The notes: a model not told the origin generated them from the letters alone. Positions 20,830 through 32,050 are shown, numbered from the stretch's first letter. The stretch is 64,000 nucleotides of DNA from Adiantum capillus-veneris (GCA_014529385.2 CM043968.1:7019648-7083647); one strand, 5' to 3'. Translations and numbers: made by a program.

Positions 20830-21204
20830 CTCTCTCATCCGCTACTCTCATGGCTCGCCCCCTCCTTGATAGGAATGTGGGAAGAATTTATAGTCTTTCC
20901 ATGACCATCCAATTTTCCACTATTTTGGCCTTTGGACAATCGAATAAAAAATTAGGAACCGTAACCTATGGAAGTCTTAATGGAGTTGAACCTTAGGTCT
21001 TTTAAGCCCCATTGAAGCACATTGCTCTTTTGCAAACTGTCCCCCTTTGGATCCCTATTTTCTCTCCTTTGGATCCCTGACAGAGACTGGTCTGGCAGTC
21101 TTACCGATATTCTAGCTTTTACTCTCCTGGTACATCCCTATATTAAATGATCAGTTTAATATGAGAAAATCAATTGGGAGCATTAGATATTAGTTTTTAT
21201 GACA
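19612..21204 (-). repeat. 3' LTR of B
   Basis: Read on the minus strand it begins TGTCATAAAAACTAATATC (21204) and ends CATTAAATGTTACA (19612). It contains two (GT)n tracts (about 20269-20292 and 20779-20828), the second at the position of the (AC)n in A. Length 1593 bp. Confidence 0.9.
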
Positions 21205-22204
21205 TTACCTCGACTATGAGGTAGAGAAGATAAAGTGTAGTCATTAGTCCATTTGCTAGCGGGTAGAGGACCCCTATGTTACCCTACGACATCATCCCAG
21301 AATGGATGACTAGTCCATTCGTACTTGAGAGTGTTAGCTACCGCAAGCATGTCTGCACATTAGTCCATATCAATCTTCCATAGTAGAGTGAGAAGCTCTA
21401 CTTGGTGTTCGGGAGACTTCGTCTCCACAAACGTGATCCTAAGCATGCATACTTATTAAAATTTGTTCACAATAAGGAAAAAGAGAGTCTTATAAGACAA
21501 AAACTTTGTTCATTTATACATATTTACATTTTCTTACTCTAGGGAATCATTGTAAGCATTGACAAGGTTTAGGTTATCCTTTAGTTGTATGCCTTGCATC
21601 TATCTAGCATCTTCAGAAGGATAATTTTTAAACTTGATAAGATATCATCGCATAGTCTTACCCCCTTGTAATACCTTGTCTGTGTCTGAGAATGGACTCG
21701 GGCTGCAACACCTCTTCTTGGTCCTCGATCTCCGGTGGATCTTCAATGATTGCTTCTTGAGGTGGCTCTCCTTTGTAAGGCTTTAGTAGTCTTACATGAA
21801 AAGCATTGTGTATGAGCCAATGGTTGAGCAACTTAAGTTGATAGGTCATCTCATTGATTGGCCTAAGAATCTGAAAGGGGCCATAGTACCTTTTTGCTAA
21901 TTTAGCATAGTACTTTTGGTGTCTTGTATTCTTGCCCGTCGTGTGCCTTAATCGAGCCTTGGGAAACTTAAGCAAGACCCAATCATTTTGTTTTAAAGGC
22001 TAGGGCTCTTCTGTGCTTATCAGAAACAACCTTTTTCCTTTGCTAAGCAATGGATATAGCATCCTTAATCTTTTGGAAAGACTTTTGCAAGTCTCGGCTA
22101 TATTCATTTGCAGTGAAGATCTTCCCATGTACCTTGAGTAGCAGGGGACTTTTATCTTCCCGCAATTACCTCAAAAGGTGTTTTTCCCGTGGAAGTATGT
22201 ACAA
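21205..22204 (-). pseudogene. pol: B integrase C terminus, chromodomain and tail
   Basis: From 22204 downward the minus strand gives the integrase region GKTPFEVI-type text, then KFPKARLRHTTGKN, KYYAKLAKRYYGPFQIL, MTYQLKLLNHWLIHNAFHVRLLKPYKGEPP (to about 21740) and QPESILRH. A two-base deletion near 21675 shifts the frame, and the chromodomain relic YLIKFKNY follows a TGA (21645-21647). The tail to 21205 lacks the AGAGAGAGG polypurine core found in A, G and H. Confidence 0.8.
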
Positions 22205-22759
22205 TGTTGGGTTGCTGACCTGGGGCTTTGCTGGATTGGGGGTGTTGCCTAGGTCTTCTTCTTTTTGTTAGGCTCATCTACACGGTTAGTGCGTCGGGGG
22301 TTGAATGACCTACACAGCTAACGCATTGGGGATCTTGCCTTGGCTTTGCCTAAACACCCGATGCTGGGCATATAAGAGGCAGGGCGCCTAAACTGGCATG
22401 GTTGGTATTGATACACCACCACCTGCTGGTATTTGGGATCCTTTTTGAGCTCGGGTTCATGGAGGGAGGCGAAGCAGCCTCACGTATGTCTGGATCAGGT
22501 AGGATGGAGGTGTTGTGGCTCGCTCCCCGCGAAGTGAAATTCTCTCTGTCTGTAGTAGTGCGGAAGTGGATGGGTGGACCGGTCGATCCCTACTCAGGGT
22601 CCGGTGCTCTGCTAGTTATTTTGTCATAAACTTTTTGATGTTATGGTATATTTTGTCATTGCATTAATACATGGTTGCCTGTTCCATTTAGATGGACATT
22701 TAAATATTCTTTGTTGTCTTTCTCATGTCTTAGTGCACTCTATTTCACCCTCCACTATA

Positions 22760-22816
<57 letters not shown>

Positions 22817-23086
22817 CCCGCAACGTGGTGTACACATATATTCACCCTCCACAATCTTATATTTTTTCTTGAGTACACTTTCATTCATAACACCCATTCA
22901 GGGGTAGCACTAGTCGCTAGGTACCTCTAGATGTAGTCCGGCTCATGGCCTAAACTCCATGCTTGGTCGGGCGCTGAGAACTCCTCCCCTATGCAAATGC
23001 TTCCGCAACTCTGATGTATATTGAAATTGTATAAAAGTGAAAATTGTATCTTTTGTGCATAGACCCCTGGGGAGGGGTATCTCTCA
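22205..23086 (+). repeat. 5' LTR of C
   Basis: It begins TGTTGGGTTGCTGACC and ends GGTATCTCTCA, two bases before the primer site. It contains (CT)n at 22763-22815. The part from about 22388 is homologous to 30351-31072; the first about 183 bp have no partner in the 3' LTR. Length 882 bp. Confidence 0.85.
22763..22815 (+). repeat. (CT)n microsatellite in the C 5' LTR
   Basis: A pure CT run of about 53 bp, matched by a longer one (about 75 bp) at the same place in the 3' LTR (30732-30806), showing slippage after insertion. Confidence 0.97.
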
Positions 23087-23088
23087 CC

Positions 23089-23106
23089 TGGTATCAGAGC
23101 CAATGC
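23089..23106 (+). other. primer-binding site of C (initiator tRNA-Met)
   Basis: TGGTATCAGAGCCAATGC matches the tRNA-Met complement for 13 bases and lies two bases after the LTR. Confidence 0.9.
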
Positions 23107-23351
23107 TTAAGGTTATAGGGATAGCCTAAAGCCTGATACTAGTCGGGTTAGTTATGCATCATGCATGCATTCATGTATGCTGTTTGAGAAAAGGTAATGT
23201 ATTCATGATGCATCTATAAGTGACATTGGTTGGTGGCACTTATTTGACTTGTCTTCTAGAGTGGGAGTGTTTGGTTTAAGTTATGATAAAATGATTGAAG
23301 TGTTCAACAACAACGATGTAATTTTATTTGAATGTTTGTTTGTAGTAACCA

Positions 23352-23825
23352 ATGGCTCCCAGAGTGACGTCTGAATGCTTTAGCCAAGGGAATGAGGTTT
23401 TGGATATAGTGTTCAACAACATGGTGACACGATTGTCCAGGGATGAACAAGAACTCTTTTACTTAGAAATCGGGACCAAAGTCTTTGGCATACCAGGAAG
23501 CACAACTTGTTGGAAGAGTGTTGACCGTAGTTACCTTACCCGTCACCAGGAACCTTTCTGTCAATTCTTCATCTATATTGACAACAGTCTAAGAGATTGG
23601 TTTGCGAACCTCAGACTAATTCAACTCAGTATATGGCTAGGTCTAGAAGACATTTTCTACTACTTGACGATGCGTTCCCAAATGTTAAGGATTGCCAAAG
23701 TTGCCAAGAGGTTTGAAGCTCTTGCAATTGTCATAGGAAAAGAAAAGTTAGAGGATAACTACAGACCACATTGTCGTGTGGGAGGTCTGAGAAAATACCC
23801 TGTTATGAGAGTTAAAAGAATTTAG
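23352..23825 (+). CDS. C pre-gag ORF, block 1 (unknown)
   Basis: An uninterrupted 157-codon frame starts MAPRVTSECF and continues with a hydrophobic/aromatic-rich middle (CQFFIYIDNSLRDWFANLRLIQLSIWLGLEDIFYYL) and a basic C terminus. I do not recognise the family. The start context GTTTGTAGTAACCAATGGCTCCCAGA resembles that of gag at 26009 (ATTGTGCAGTAAGTTACCATGCCTCCTAGA): both follow a pyrimidine/AG acceptor-like string. It is not part of the usual gag-pol layout. It may be an extra element gene, a captured host exon, or part of a longer split protein with the two units that follow. Confidence 0.45.
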   Translation: MAPRVTSECFSQGNEVLDIVFNNMVTRLSRDEQELFYLEIGTKVFGIPGSTTCWKSVDRSYLTRHQEPFCQFFIYIDNSLRDWFANLRLIQLSIWLGLEDIFYYLTMRSQMLRIAKVAKRFEALAIVIGKEKLEDNYRPHCRVGGLRKYPVMRVKRI

Positions 23826-24097
23826 AGAATTAGCTCCAAGACACCCATAATATTGTAATGAAATCATAAAGATCAATTTTTGGTGTATAAAAGAAGTATA
23901 AACTTAGTTTTGATTCACATGTGTACTAAGTTTTCTCTCTTTCTCTTATTATAAATGGATCTTCTTAATTTGTCTCGATAAACTCCCGAGTGATTTTGCA
24001 CAAAGAATCTTTTTCAATTATGCGGTTGGATTCAGTTCCATTGGGGAATTGAAGCGACTCGAGTTTCAAAGGGGACTAGGGATTCCTTATACCCAAC

Positions 24098-24690
24098 ACT
24101 TATGTAGCATGGGAGTTATATGTTGAAGCTCAGCCTGAACATCGAACACAAGTACCTGATAGATTCGTGACCAACCCACAGCTTTGGGTGAAGGAAAAGA
24201 TCTAAGAAGGAGATGTTAAAGTACAAGGATATGTTCTTTACCTTAACTTATGCTCTCTTTTGGACATACCGAGTCGTGAACTCATACTTAGTAAAAAGGT
24301 CCCTATGCTAAACCAAAGATACGGCTTTTGTGAGAAGGTCATAATGAGAGTATGGAAGAAGTCAAATGGCGGCAACCAATTCTATTATGTACCCGAGCAT
24401 TGATTGTATAGAGTCTATGGATCCATTCTCAAGTACAACCCTCACGATGTTACCATTACCTTTGATGACTATGAGAAACCAAGGTGCATTAGTGACTTTG
24501 CTCGAGCACATCCAATAGCAGTGAACTCGAGTAGATATTTCTACAAAAATGATGTAAATGAACGACATGCCCATGTAAATTGTTTTAAGGGATTACCACC
24601 CAAGGATGTGTCACGGGGGAAGAATGGTATAAAGAGAAAGACACGAATTTTAGTGCACAAGTTGAAGTGCTAAACTTTGAAACCCGAGAT
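24098..24690 (+). pseudogene. C pre-gag repeat unit 1 (unknown domain)
   Basis: One frame with two internal stops (TAA near 24210, TGA near 24400) encodes AWELYVEAQPEHR (W at 24110), then about 100 residues later VYGSILKYNPHDVTITFDDY (YNP at 24434) and KPRCISDFARAHP. The order and spacing match unit 2 (AW-to-YNP 324 bp here, 331 bp there). The domain is unknown to me. Units are separated by AT-rich, intron-like sequence. Confidence 0.55.
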
Positions 24691-24921
24691 GTGAACAATT
24701 ATAGGGGTAGAACCTTAGTTGTAGGAACCAAGAATTGGTTCATTGGACCCTTTCATATTTATGTATCTCCCAAGAAACACTATGTATCTTCTTGATCTTC
24801 TACAGTTTAAATTAAAAAATTTTGGTTTTTATATAACACATATTATTTTGAGGATATAATACTTGAGTTTGAATCTTGGTTTTCATCCTTCTAACTGAAA
24901 TGAGTGATGGGGTGTGTGTAG

Positions 24922-25810
24922 ATGATTGACATCTTACCTTCAGGGATATGGGCGGATACACTCTCTCGCCTTATGGTGGAAGAGCATTTCCAAAATGGAG
25001 TGAAAGTACAAAGACTTGTCAATACCACGCATAACAGGGAAGAAAGGAAAAGCTTGATGTCTACAGATTTCATTGTATCAAATACCTTCAGAGCTTGGTA
25101 TCACTATGCTGCAGGGAATCCCGAGTTTAGACCACCTCAACATAAACCTTCGCCTGTTGGGTGTATCGAGTGGATACATTCTAAGCTAGGAAAGGAAATT
25201 GTTGTCACAAACCAAATATTGTATATAAATGCGTATGAGCTTATTATTAAGACCAACAAAGGAAACATGGATAGCTAGAAGCATATTACCCTTAGTAATG
25301 CCTACGGGATGTTTCAACATTGTTATGCTTAATGTATGGGGATGACAGTGCGAGAACAATGACCGACATTCCTATAGTCCAGTACCTTGGAAGTTGTTCT
25401 TTGACTTATTTGGAAAGTCACTAATCTACAACCCTCGCAATGTAAAGATTTTATACAATGCCTACAACAGACCTCAATGCCTTGCAGATTGTGCAAATAT
25501 TCACAGCTTAGTTGGACGGGACACACCGGATGCGTTTCCAAAGGAATCTGCTTTCTTCGATGACTACTTCGGGTACAGGAAGGTGATTATCCACATTGAA
25601 ATGGGGGTACCTGTAACAAACAAATCTCTTACTCAAGAATGGTATGACTCACACGCCAATGAAGAGATGTTCCAACCGAAGGTCGTAAAGGACTATTGGA
25701 GTCAGCCATCAGACTTACTGAAGGAATGGGACAGCTATGCTCCATTGGTGGAAGAATTTCATAATGGATATTACAGAGTACATTATGTTAGAGCCACTAG
25801 GATTTATTAG
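24922..25810 (+). pseudogene. C pre-gag repeat unit 2 (unknown domain)
   Basis: It opens after an acceptor-like GTGTGTAG with ADTLSRLMVEEHFQNG, then TFRAWYHYAAGNPEFR (W at 25096), WIHSKLGKEIVVTNQILYIN, a stop at 25276 and a frameshift. It continues as LFGKSLIYNPRNVKILYNAY (YNP at 25427) and RPQCLADCANIHSLVG. It ends with an acidic/aromatic tail (YWSQPSDLLKEWDSYAPLVEEFHNGYYRVHY) and stop at 25808. Aligned with unit 1 it shares AW-x2-Y-x3-x-PE-x-R and YNP-x2-V-x-I-x4-Y-x2-P-x-C-x2-D-x-A-x2-H. Function unknown. Confidence 0.55.
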
Positions 25811-26008
25811 AAACTTCCGAAATACCTTGTAGACTTTTGAAAACCCAAAGTTTTGTGATATCGAAATTTGATTGATTTATTCATTATTCTTTCTCCAAAT
25901 TGCTTCTCATCTTATCTTAAACATCGATTCTATTTGATCAGAGGACTTCAAGTGGAATATAATATTTTGCTAAGTATGACCTTGGTTGATATTGTGCAGT
26001 AAGTTACC

Positions 26009-26929
26009 ATGCCTCCTAGAGGAAATGCGGCTGCTGCTAATGCAAATGCACCTATTGTTCCTCAACACACCATCATCGATAGAGACATCGATGCTATGCT
26101 TTACAAGTCTCAACCTATATATTTTAGCGGGGAAGGCAAAGATGTAGGTAAGATTCTCGAAGATTGGATTGAGCGCATGGATGACTACTTTGATTTGGCT
26201 CACTCATCGGCAGTGAACAAGGCTATCATCGCTAAGTTCAAACTAGAGAAAACAGCCAAGCATTGGTGGAGAGAACATTGCATAGAGAACAATGTTGATC
26301 CTAATGCTGCAACTTGGGATTATCTTAAGACCCAACTTAAGAAGAACTATCAAAAGAAAGTTCATCATTCAGACCGTATGAATGAGTTTCTTGATTGTAC
26401 TCAAGGGAGCACAAATATGGAATCATACTACCGACATTTCTTAACTCTTGTCAAGTATGCTCCAGTAGGGATGACTCAAGAGGTTAAGGTAGCTTGATTC
26501 ATGTCAGGACTACATAATCCTATGAAGACTAGACTCCAAAGTCTTCGCCTTACCAATTTTGCAGATGTCCTTGATGCAAGAAAACCCATTGAAATAGAGT
26601 TATCTACTACCGGAAAGAGGAAATGGGAACCTGTTTCTGTTTGTGAAATCAAAATACCTCGTCTAAAGGAGGAACAAAGATCTAAAGTTCCACAACAAAG
26701 AAGAAAGAACTTATTACGTATGAAAGCTAGACAGGATCATTTATGCTACACTTGTTTTGATCCTGGTCATCAATCCAGGGATTGTCCCTATAACAATTCA
26801 AGCTTCACAGGATTGGTGGACAATTATGAACATAGAAATTTCAATCCGAATCAAAACTATGGAAACTTTAGACCCAGACCATTGGCAGTTCAGAGGAACT
26901 TCAATCAGCAAAACTTTAACCAAAACTAG
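26009..26929 (+). pseudogene. gag: element C gag with CCHC knuckle
   Basis: ATG 26009 starts MPPRGNAAAANANAP. The capsid part reads FSGEGKDVGKILEDWIERMDDYF, KTAKHWWREH, KTQLKKNYQ and ESYYRHFLTLVKYA, the retrotransposon gag fold. TGA at 26495 (apparently CGA originally, before FMSGLHNPMKTRL) splits it, and TAG at 26927 ends it. The zinc knuckle CYTCFDPGHQSRDC (C-X2-C-X4-H-X4-C) is at about 26746-26787. It would assemble the particle and bind RNA. Confidence 0.85.
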
Positions 26930-27439
26930 AGATTGCCTCAAAACCAGGGGAATTTTAGACCAGACAATCCGCCTTTTGTTCGGAATGGACCGCCTGTCAA
27001 CAATAACAACAATGGGAATGTTAATAGTCAACTTCATCCAGGAGGAGGGGGAAATCAAATACCTCAGGGAAGACCTCAAGCTTACAGAGCTCAAAGGGGC
27101 TAGAGGTGAAGGGAATCAGGCAAACGCATATGTTCATGCTACAATTGAACATCAGGGAGTGAATAAACAATTTTCAGTTATTCAAACCCCAACAGAGTAT
27201 CAAGGTAACCATTTTACCCTATTGGTTGATTCAGGAAGCACACATTCTTTCATATCTCCTAAGTGCATCAAAAACCTCATTCTGACTGAACACCCTGATA
27301 CAGATCTTGCAGTAGAATTAGCTACGGGTAGGAAGGTTACATCTTCTACTTCAATGATTAATTTGAATTCTACCTTGAATGGTCAGAATAATTCTGCAAA
27401 CTTCAGAGTACCATTTGAATTTACGATGGAATCCTAGGG
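26930..27439 (+). pseudogene. pol: element C protease region
   Basis: After gag the frame shifts, and 26757-27437 reads through the aspartic protease: HFTLLVDSGSTHSFISPKC with the catalytic Asp at 27228, then LAVELATGRKV. It stops at 27435, and the expected GMDWL continues in the next frame. The DSGST active site is intact. Confidence 0.8.
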
Positions 27440-28990
27440 ATGGATTGGCTTAAAGCCAACAATGCTCACATACATTGTAAAGATGCTTCATTGACTTTTC
27501 AAAATGATCAAAACGCTAGAGTTACAGTTACTGAGAAATGGGGAAAGCCTAAGCTCAAACTAGTGAACTTTACCAAACTTATGAAGAGTCATAGGAAGAA
27601 TGAGAGGATTTACGCAGTAAAGCTTAATCCTAAAGAGAAGAAGATAGATTCACCTGAACCCAAATGGATAACAGAGATTGATGATGTATTTCCCAAAGAA
27701 CTTTCTCATCTACCACCCAGGTGTGATGTTGATCATGCAATAGAGCTTACTCTAGGAGCTCAACCAGTTTCTCGTAGACCTATCTGTGGAACTCAAGGAG
27801 CAATTAACACAACTTCTTGAACCAGGCTTCATTCAACCTAGTGTTTCTCCATGGAGTACTCCTGTTCTCTTTAATAGGTAGAAGGATGGTACTTATATCT
27901 CTGTATTGATTATCGTGGATTGAACCAGGTAACAGTCAAGAATAAGTATGCAATACCAAGGATTGACAAATTTCTTGATCGATTACATGGATCTTCTATC
28001 TTCACAAAGATTGATCTTAGGTCATGGTATTACCAAATTCGAATCAAGGAGGAGGACATACCAAAGACCGTATCTAATACTCGTTTTGGACATTATGAGT
28101 TTATAGTTATGCCTTTTGGACTTACTAACGCTCCTGCAACTTTTAATCGTCTTATGATCGACGTGTTTTGAGAACATCTTGATGATTTTGTTCTCGTCTT
28201 CTTTGATGATATCCTTGTTTACTCAACAAATAGAGAAGAACACGAACAACATGTGCAACGAGTACTTGAACTTCTCCGTCAAAATCAACTTTATGCCAAA
28301 CGTAGCAAACGTGCCTTCTTCATTGACAAGGTAGAATATTTGGGATTTATTGTATCCAAAGATGGTGTTTCTACTGATCCAAGTAAGATCGCACCTGTCA
28401 AAGATTGGTCTACACGGAAATCATTACGAGAAGTATGTGGCTTTCTTGGTTTGATAGGATGGTATCGCTCATTTATTACAGGATACGCTAAGATTGCATC
28501 TCCATTGACTAATACGCTTAAGAAAGCAAAAATGTTTACTTGGAATGAACGTGATCAAGCTAGTTTTGAGAAACTCAAAGAAACTTTGGTGAATGCTCCA
28601 ATACTACAGCTTCCAAACTTCTCAAAGGCATTCACTGTGCTCACTGATGCAAGTGGACAAGCAATTGGTGGCGTTCTGTCTCAAGAAGGAAAACCAGTAG
28701 CTTATTAATCTCGTAAGTTACATATACATGAGTTGAAGTATCCTACACATGACTTGGAATTATTGGCCGTTGTGCATGCTCTTAAAGTATGGTGACATTA
28801 TCTTCTTGGAAGGAGATTTGAACTACATACCGACCATAGAAGCCTGAAGTGGATCTACACCCAACCTGACCTTAATATGCGACAGAGAAGATGGATGAAG
28901 TTGTTATGCGAGTATGATTTTGGAATCGATTATAAACCTGGGAAGGAAAATCTGGTGGCTGATGCCTTGAGCAAGAAGAGTACAGTAGCG
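27440..28990 (+). pseudogene. pol: element C reverse transcriptase and RNase H
   Basis: It begins MDWLKANNAHIHC (protease C terminus), then DVFPKELSHLPPRCDVDHAIEL. There is a frame disturbance at 27815-27920. RT then reads [51 protein letters not shown] and YLGFIVSKDGV. RNase H follows (TDASGQAIGGVLSQEGKP, LELLAVVHALKVW, HTDHRSLKWIY, LVADALSKKS). Stops at 28169 (TGA), 28706 (TAA) and 28793 (TGA) lie in an otherwise continuous frame. Confidence 0.88.
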
Positions 28991-30350
28991 CCTGTCACAA
29001 CCTCTACTACTTCTCTAATTGACCTTATTCGAGAAGGTATGAATAATGACCCGTATTACTTAAGAATCCAATACTTGATAAACCTAAATAATCGCACAGA
29101 GAAGCAAGAAAGGAAAATCAAAGGCTTTCATGTTGAAGGTGATGACCTTTACTTTGGTAATCGTCTTTGTATTCCAAATCAAGCTGAAATCAAACTTCAG
29201 ATATTACAAGAAGCTCATAATATACCTATAGCAGGACATCTAGGATACATTAAGACTTACGCTACTGTAAGAAAGAGTTTCTTTTAGCCAAGAATAAAGC
29301 GCGATGTGTTGAACTATGTTACAAGATGTTTAACATGTCAACATATTAAAGCTGAACGAATTCAATATCCCGGTAAGCTTCAACCTATTGATGCTCCACA
29401 AATGAAGTGGGAATGCATATCTATGGATTTTATTACAGGACTTCCTACATCTCTGGGATATCACTCTATTTCTGTGGTTGTTGATATGCTTACAAAAATG
29501 ACCCATTTATTTCTAGTCAAGACAACATTTACAGCTAAGGACATAGCTCAAGTCTTCATGAAAGGCATTTTCATGTATCATGTTCTACCTCGAAGGATAA
29601 TATCTGATCGTGATGCAAAGTTCACCTCTAATTTTTGGAAAGTGTTATTCTCAGCTCCAGGAACCCATTTAGCCTTTAGTACGGCTTATCATCCTCAAAC
29701 TGATGGGCAGAAGGAAAGAACAAATCAAATCATTGAAGACATATTGAGAGCTTATTGTATGCATGAACAGAGTAAATGGACCAGGTATTTGTATTTGGTT
29801 TAATTTGCATATAACTCATCATTCCAACGCTCAATTGGAATGTCTCATTTTCAAGCATTATATGGACAAGAGCGTCTTACTCCACTCAAATGGACACACC
29901 CTCTCATACGAGTTCAAGCATCCAAAGAAATGTTGGATGAAATGCAACTACAAACTGATGTTATACGGCAAGATATTAAGACTGCTCAAGATAGACAGAA
30001 GAGTTACGCTGATCCAAAACTATCCACCAGACTTTTTGAAGAAGGCGATATGGTATTCTTGAGGGTGAAACCCAAACGTATTTCTTTATCAATGGGTAAA
30101 CGTAAGAAGCTAAGTGCAAGATATTGTGGACCTTTTGTAATCACAAAACAAATTAATGACCAAGCTTACAGACTCTTGTTACCACCACACATAAAGGTAC
30201 ATGATGTTTTTCACGTCATCTTACTCAAGAAGTATATACCTTATCCACAACATATTCTTGATGATTCTCTATTATCTACATCCACCGACGGAACTTTTGA
30301 AGTATATCCCCAAGAAATACTCCAGAGCAGAATCAAGCCTCTACTTAGTC
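28991..30350 (+). pseudogene. pol: element C integrase, chromodomain start truncated
   Basis: The zinc part (AGHLGYIKTYATVRKSFF, CLTCQHIKAERIQYPGK) precedes the core: first Asp in SMDFITG (29426-29428), second in SDRDAKF (29605-29607), Glu in DGQKERTNQ, spaced D-X35-E. The C-terminal part has GPFVITKQINDQAYRLLLP and VHDVFHVILLKKYIP. The frame reaches the beginning of a chromodomain-like phrase (YPQEILQSRI) and is cut where the truncated 3' LTR begins. Stops: 29285 (TAG), 29801 (TAA). Confidence 0.87.
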
Positions 30351-30728
30351 ACCTAAATTGGCATGGTTGGTGTTGATACCCTACCACCTACTGGTATTTG
30401 GGATCCTTTCAAAGCTCGGGCTCATGGAGAGAGGCGAAGTGGCCTCACCTATGTCTGGCCCAGGTAGGATGGAGGTGTTTTGGCTTGCTCCCGGCGAAGT
30501 GAAATTTCTCTGTTCGTAGTAGAGCGGAAGTGGATGGGTGGACCGGTCGATCCCTACACAGGGTCCGCTGCTCTGTTAGTTATTTTGTCATAAACTTTTT
30601 GATGTTATAGTATACCCAGATTTTGTCATTGCATTAATACATGGTTGCTTGTTCCATTTAGATGGACATTTAAAGATTCTTTGTTGTCAATTTCTCATGT
30701 CTCTGTGCACTCTATTGCACCCTCCACT

Positions 30729-30808
<80 letters not shown>

Positions 30809-31072
30809 CACAACACGGTGTACCCATATATTCACCACAATGTTATATTTTTTCTTGAGTACGCTTTCATTCATAACACCCATTTAGGGGTAACACTAGT
30901 CGCTAGGTACCTCTGGATGCAGTCCGGCTCATGGCCTAAACTCCATGCTTGGTCGGGCGCTGAGAACTCCTCCTCTATGCAAATCCTTCCGCAACTATGA
31001 TGTATATTGAAATTGTATAAAAGTGTAAATTGTATATTTTGTGCATAGACCCTTGGGGAGGGGTATCTCTCA
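30351..31072 (+). repeat. 3' LTR of C, 5'-truncated
   Basis: Homologous to 22388-23086 from CCTAAATTGGCATGGTTGG through GGTATCTCTCA. The first about 183 bp of the LTR, the polypurine tract and the end of pol are deleted. It includes (CT)n 30732-30806. Confidence 0.9.
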
Positions 31073-32050
31073 GACAGTGTACTCATAAAGACTAAACGTA
31101 GTGGGAAATGTGGTCTTTACAATGTCTTGATCAACTATCCTTATTTGATGGTAGCCACTTTTTAGGTCAATCCTATTGAAGTAGGTCGACCCTTATAGCT
31201 TATCAAATAGGTCTTCTACCCGTGGAACGGGAAACCTATTCTTGATAGTGATCCTATTTAGTGCTCTATAGTCGACACATATACGATATGTGCCGTCTTT
31301 CTTTTGGACTAATAACACTGGTGAACAAAATGGAGATGAGCTAGGCCTAACCATGCCCTTCTCAACCAACTCATGCACTTGCCGCATAATCTCCTCTTGT
31401 TGACCTTGGGAAACTCTATAAGGAGGTTTATTAGGCGGTGAACTTCTTGGAAGAAGTTCAATTGCATGTGATCATTGCCTCGTTTGGGAGGTAGTTCACA
31501 AGGGATATCGTCAATAAAAACATCTTAGAACCCCTTGAGCAAATTGGATAACTCTTATTCCTTTGATTATTTATATTTTCTTTTAAAGCATTAGGTTCAT
31601 TTTGAGAATCTTTAACAAAAGTCATGTACACGGAAATAGAGTGCTTTATTGACTTATTGAAAGCTTGCTTATGTACAAGAGGTATGGCACTACCCAACTC
31701 CTTAGCGTCTATGTACATATCTTTTTCCTTGAACCCAAAGTAGATTTGCCTTTCAGGGAATTTAACATTGGAAGCCATGCGATCTAACCATGGTGCCCCT
31801 AGGATTACATCCTTGTGCTTGAGAGGAGAGATAAAGAAATCCTCCTTGTCCACACAGCTTTGGACATGGAGCCTCAATTTCCCAATTAAGGGAGTGACTG
31901 AGGCTTCTTGCCCCTTGAATGCACTATCGACATGTAGGACATCTCCCATCTCATAGGCTTGGATTCCTAGCTTGGTGGACAACTCTATGGATATGAGATT
32001 GTGAGTAGAACCAGGGTCAAAGAGAATAAAAGAATCATGTTCTCTTACCT
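31073..32050 (-). pseudogene. pol: B protease and N-terminal RT
   Basis: On the minus strand, the protease reads FILFDPGSTHNLIS (about 32030-31990), then STKLGIQAYEMGDVLHVDSAFKG, DVILGAPWLDRMASNVKFPERQIYF (to about 31730), and a linker FNKSIKHSISVYMTFVKDSQ. The RT entry follows ([43 protein letters not shown]..., 31387-31193), with disruptions at 31458-31560. It is cut at 31073 by C, before the catalytic FFDD. Confidence 0.82.

Larger units (their letters stand above)
22205..31072 (+). mobile_element. Ty3 chromovirus-like element C with extra pre-gag coding region
   Basis: 5' LTR 22205-23086, primer site, 2.6 kb of unrecognised coding relics, gag, protease, RT, RNase H, integrase and a 5'-truncated 3' LTR (30351-31072). 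Both outer ends are exact LTR ends (TGTTGGG... and ...TCTCTCA), yet the flanking 5-mers (TACAA, GACAG) do not match. The flanks correspond to places about 1.7 kb apart in sister J. From 27920 to 30376 pol stays in one frame broken only by five stop codons, so C has decayed mainly by point mutation. Confidence 0.9.

Noticed and set aside
22205-23086. C 5' LTR as a solo LTR of a separate element
   Set aside because: It is followed by a tRNA-Met primer site and a full gag-pol that ends in a homologous LTR.
23352-25810. Endogenous pararetrovirus (caulimovirid) origin of the C pre-gag region
   Set aside because: I see no movement-protein, coat or protease signature in it, and it is enclosed by C's own primer site and gag. 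Kept only as unknown.
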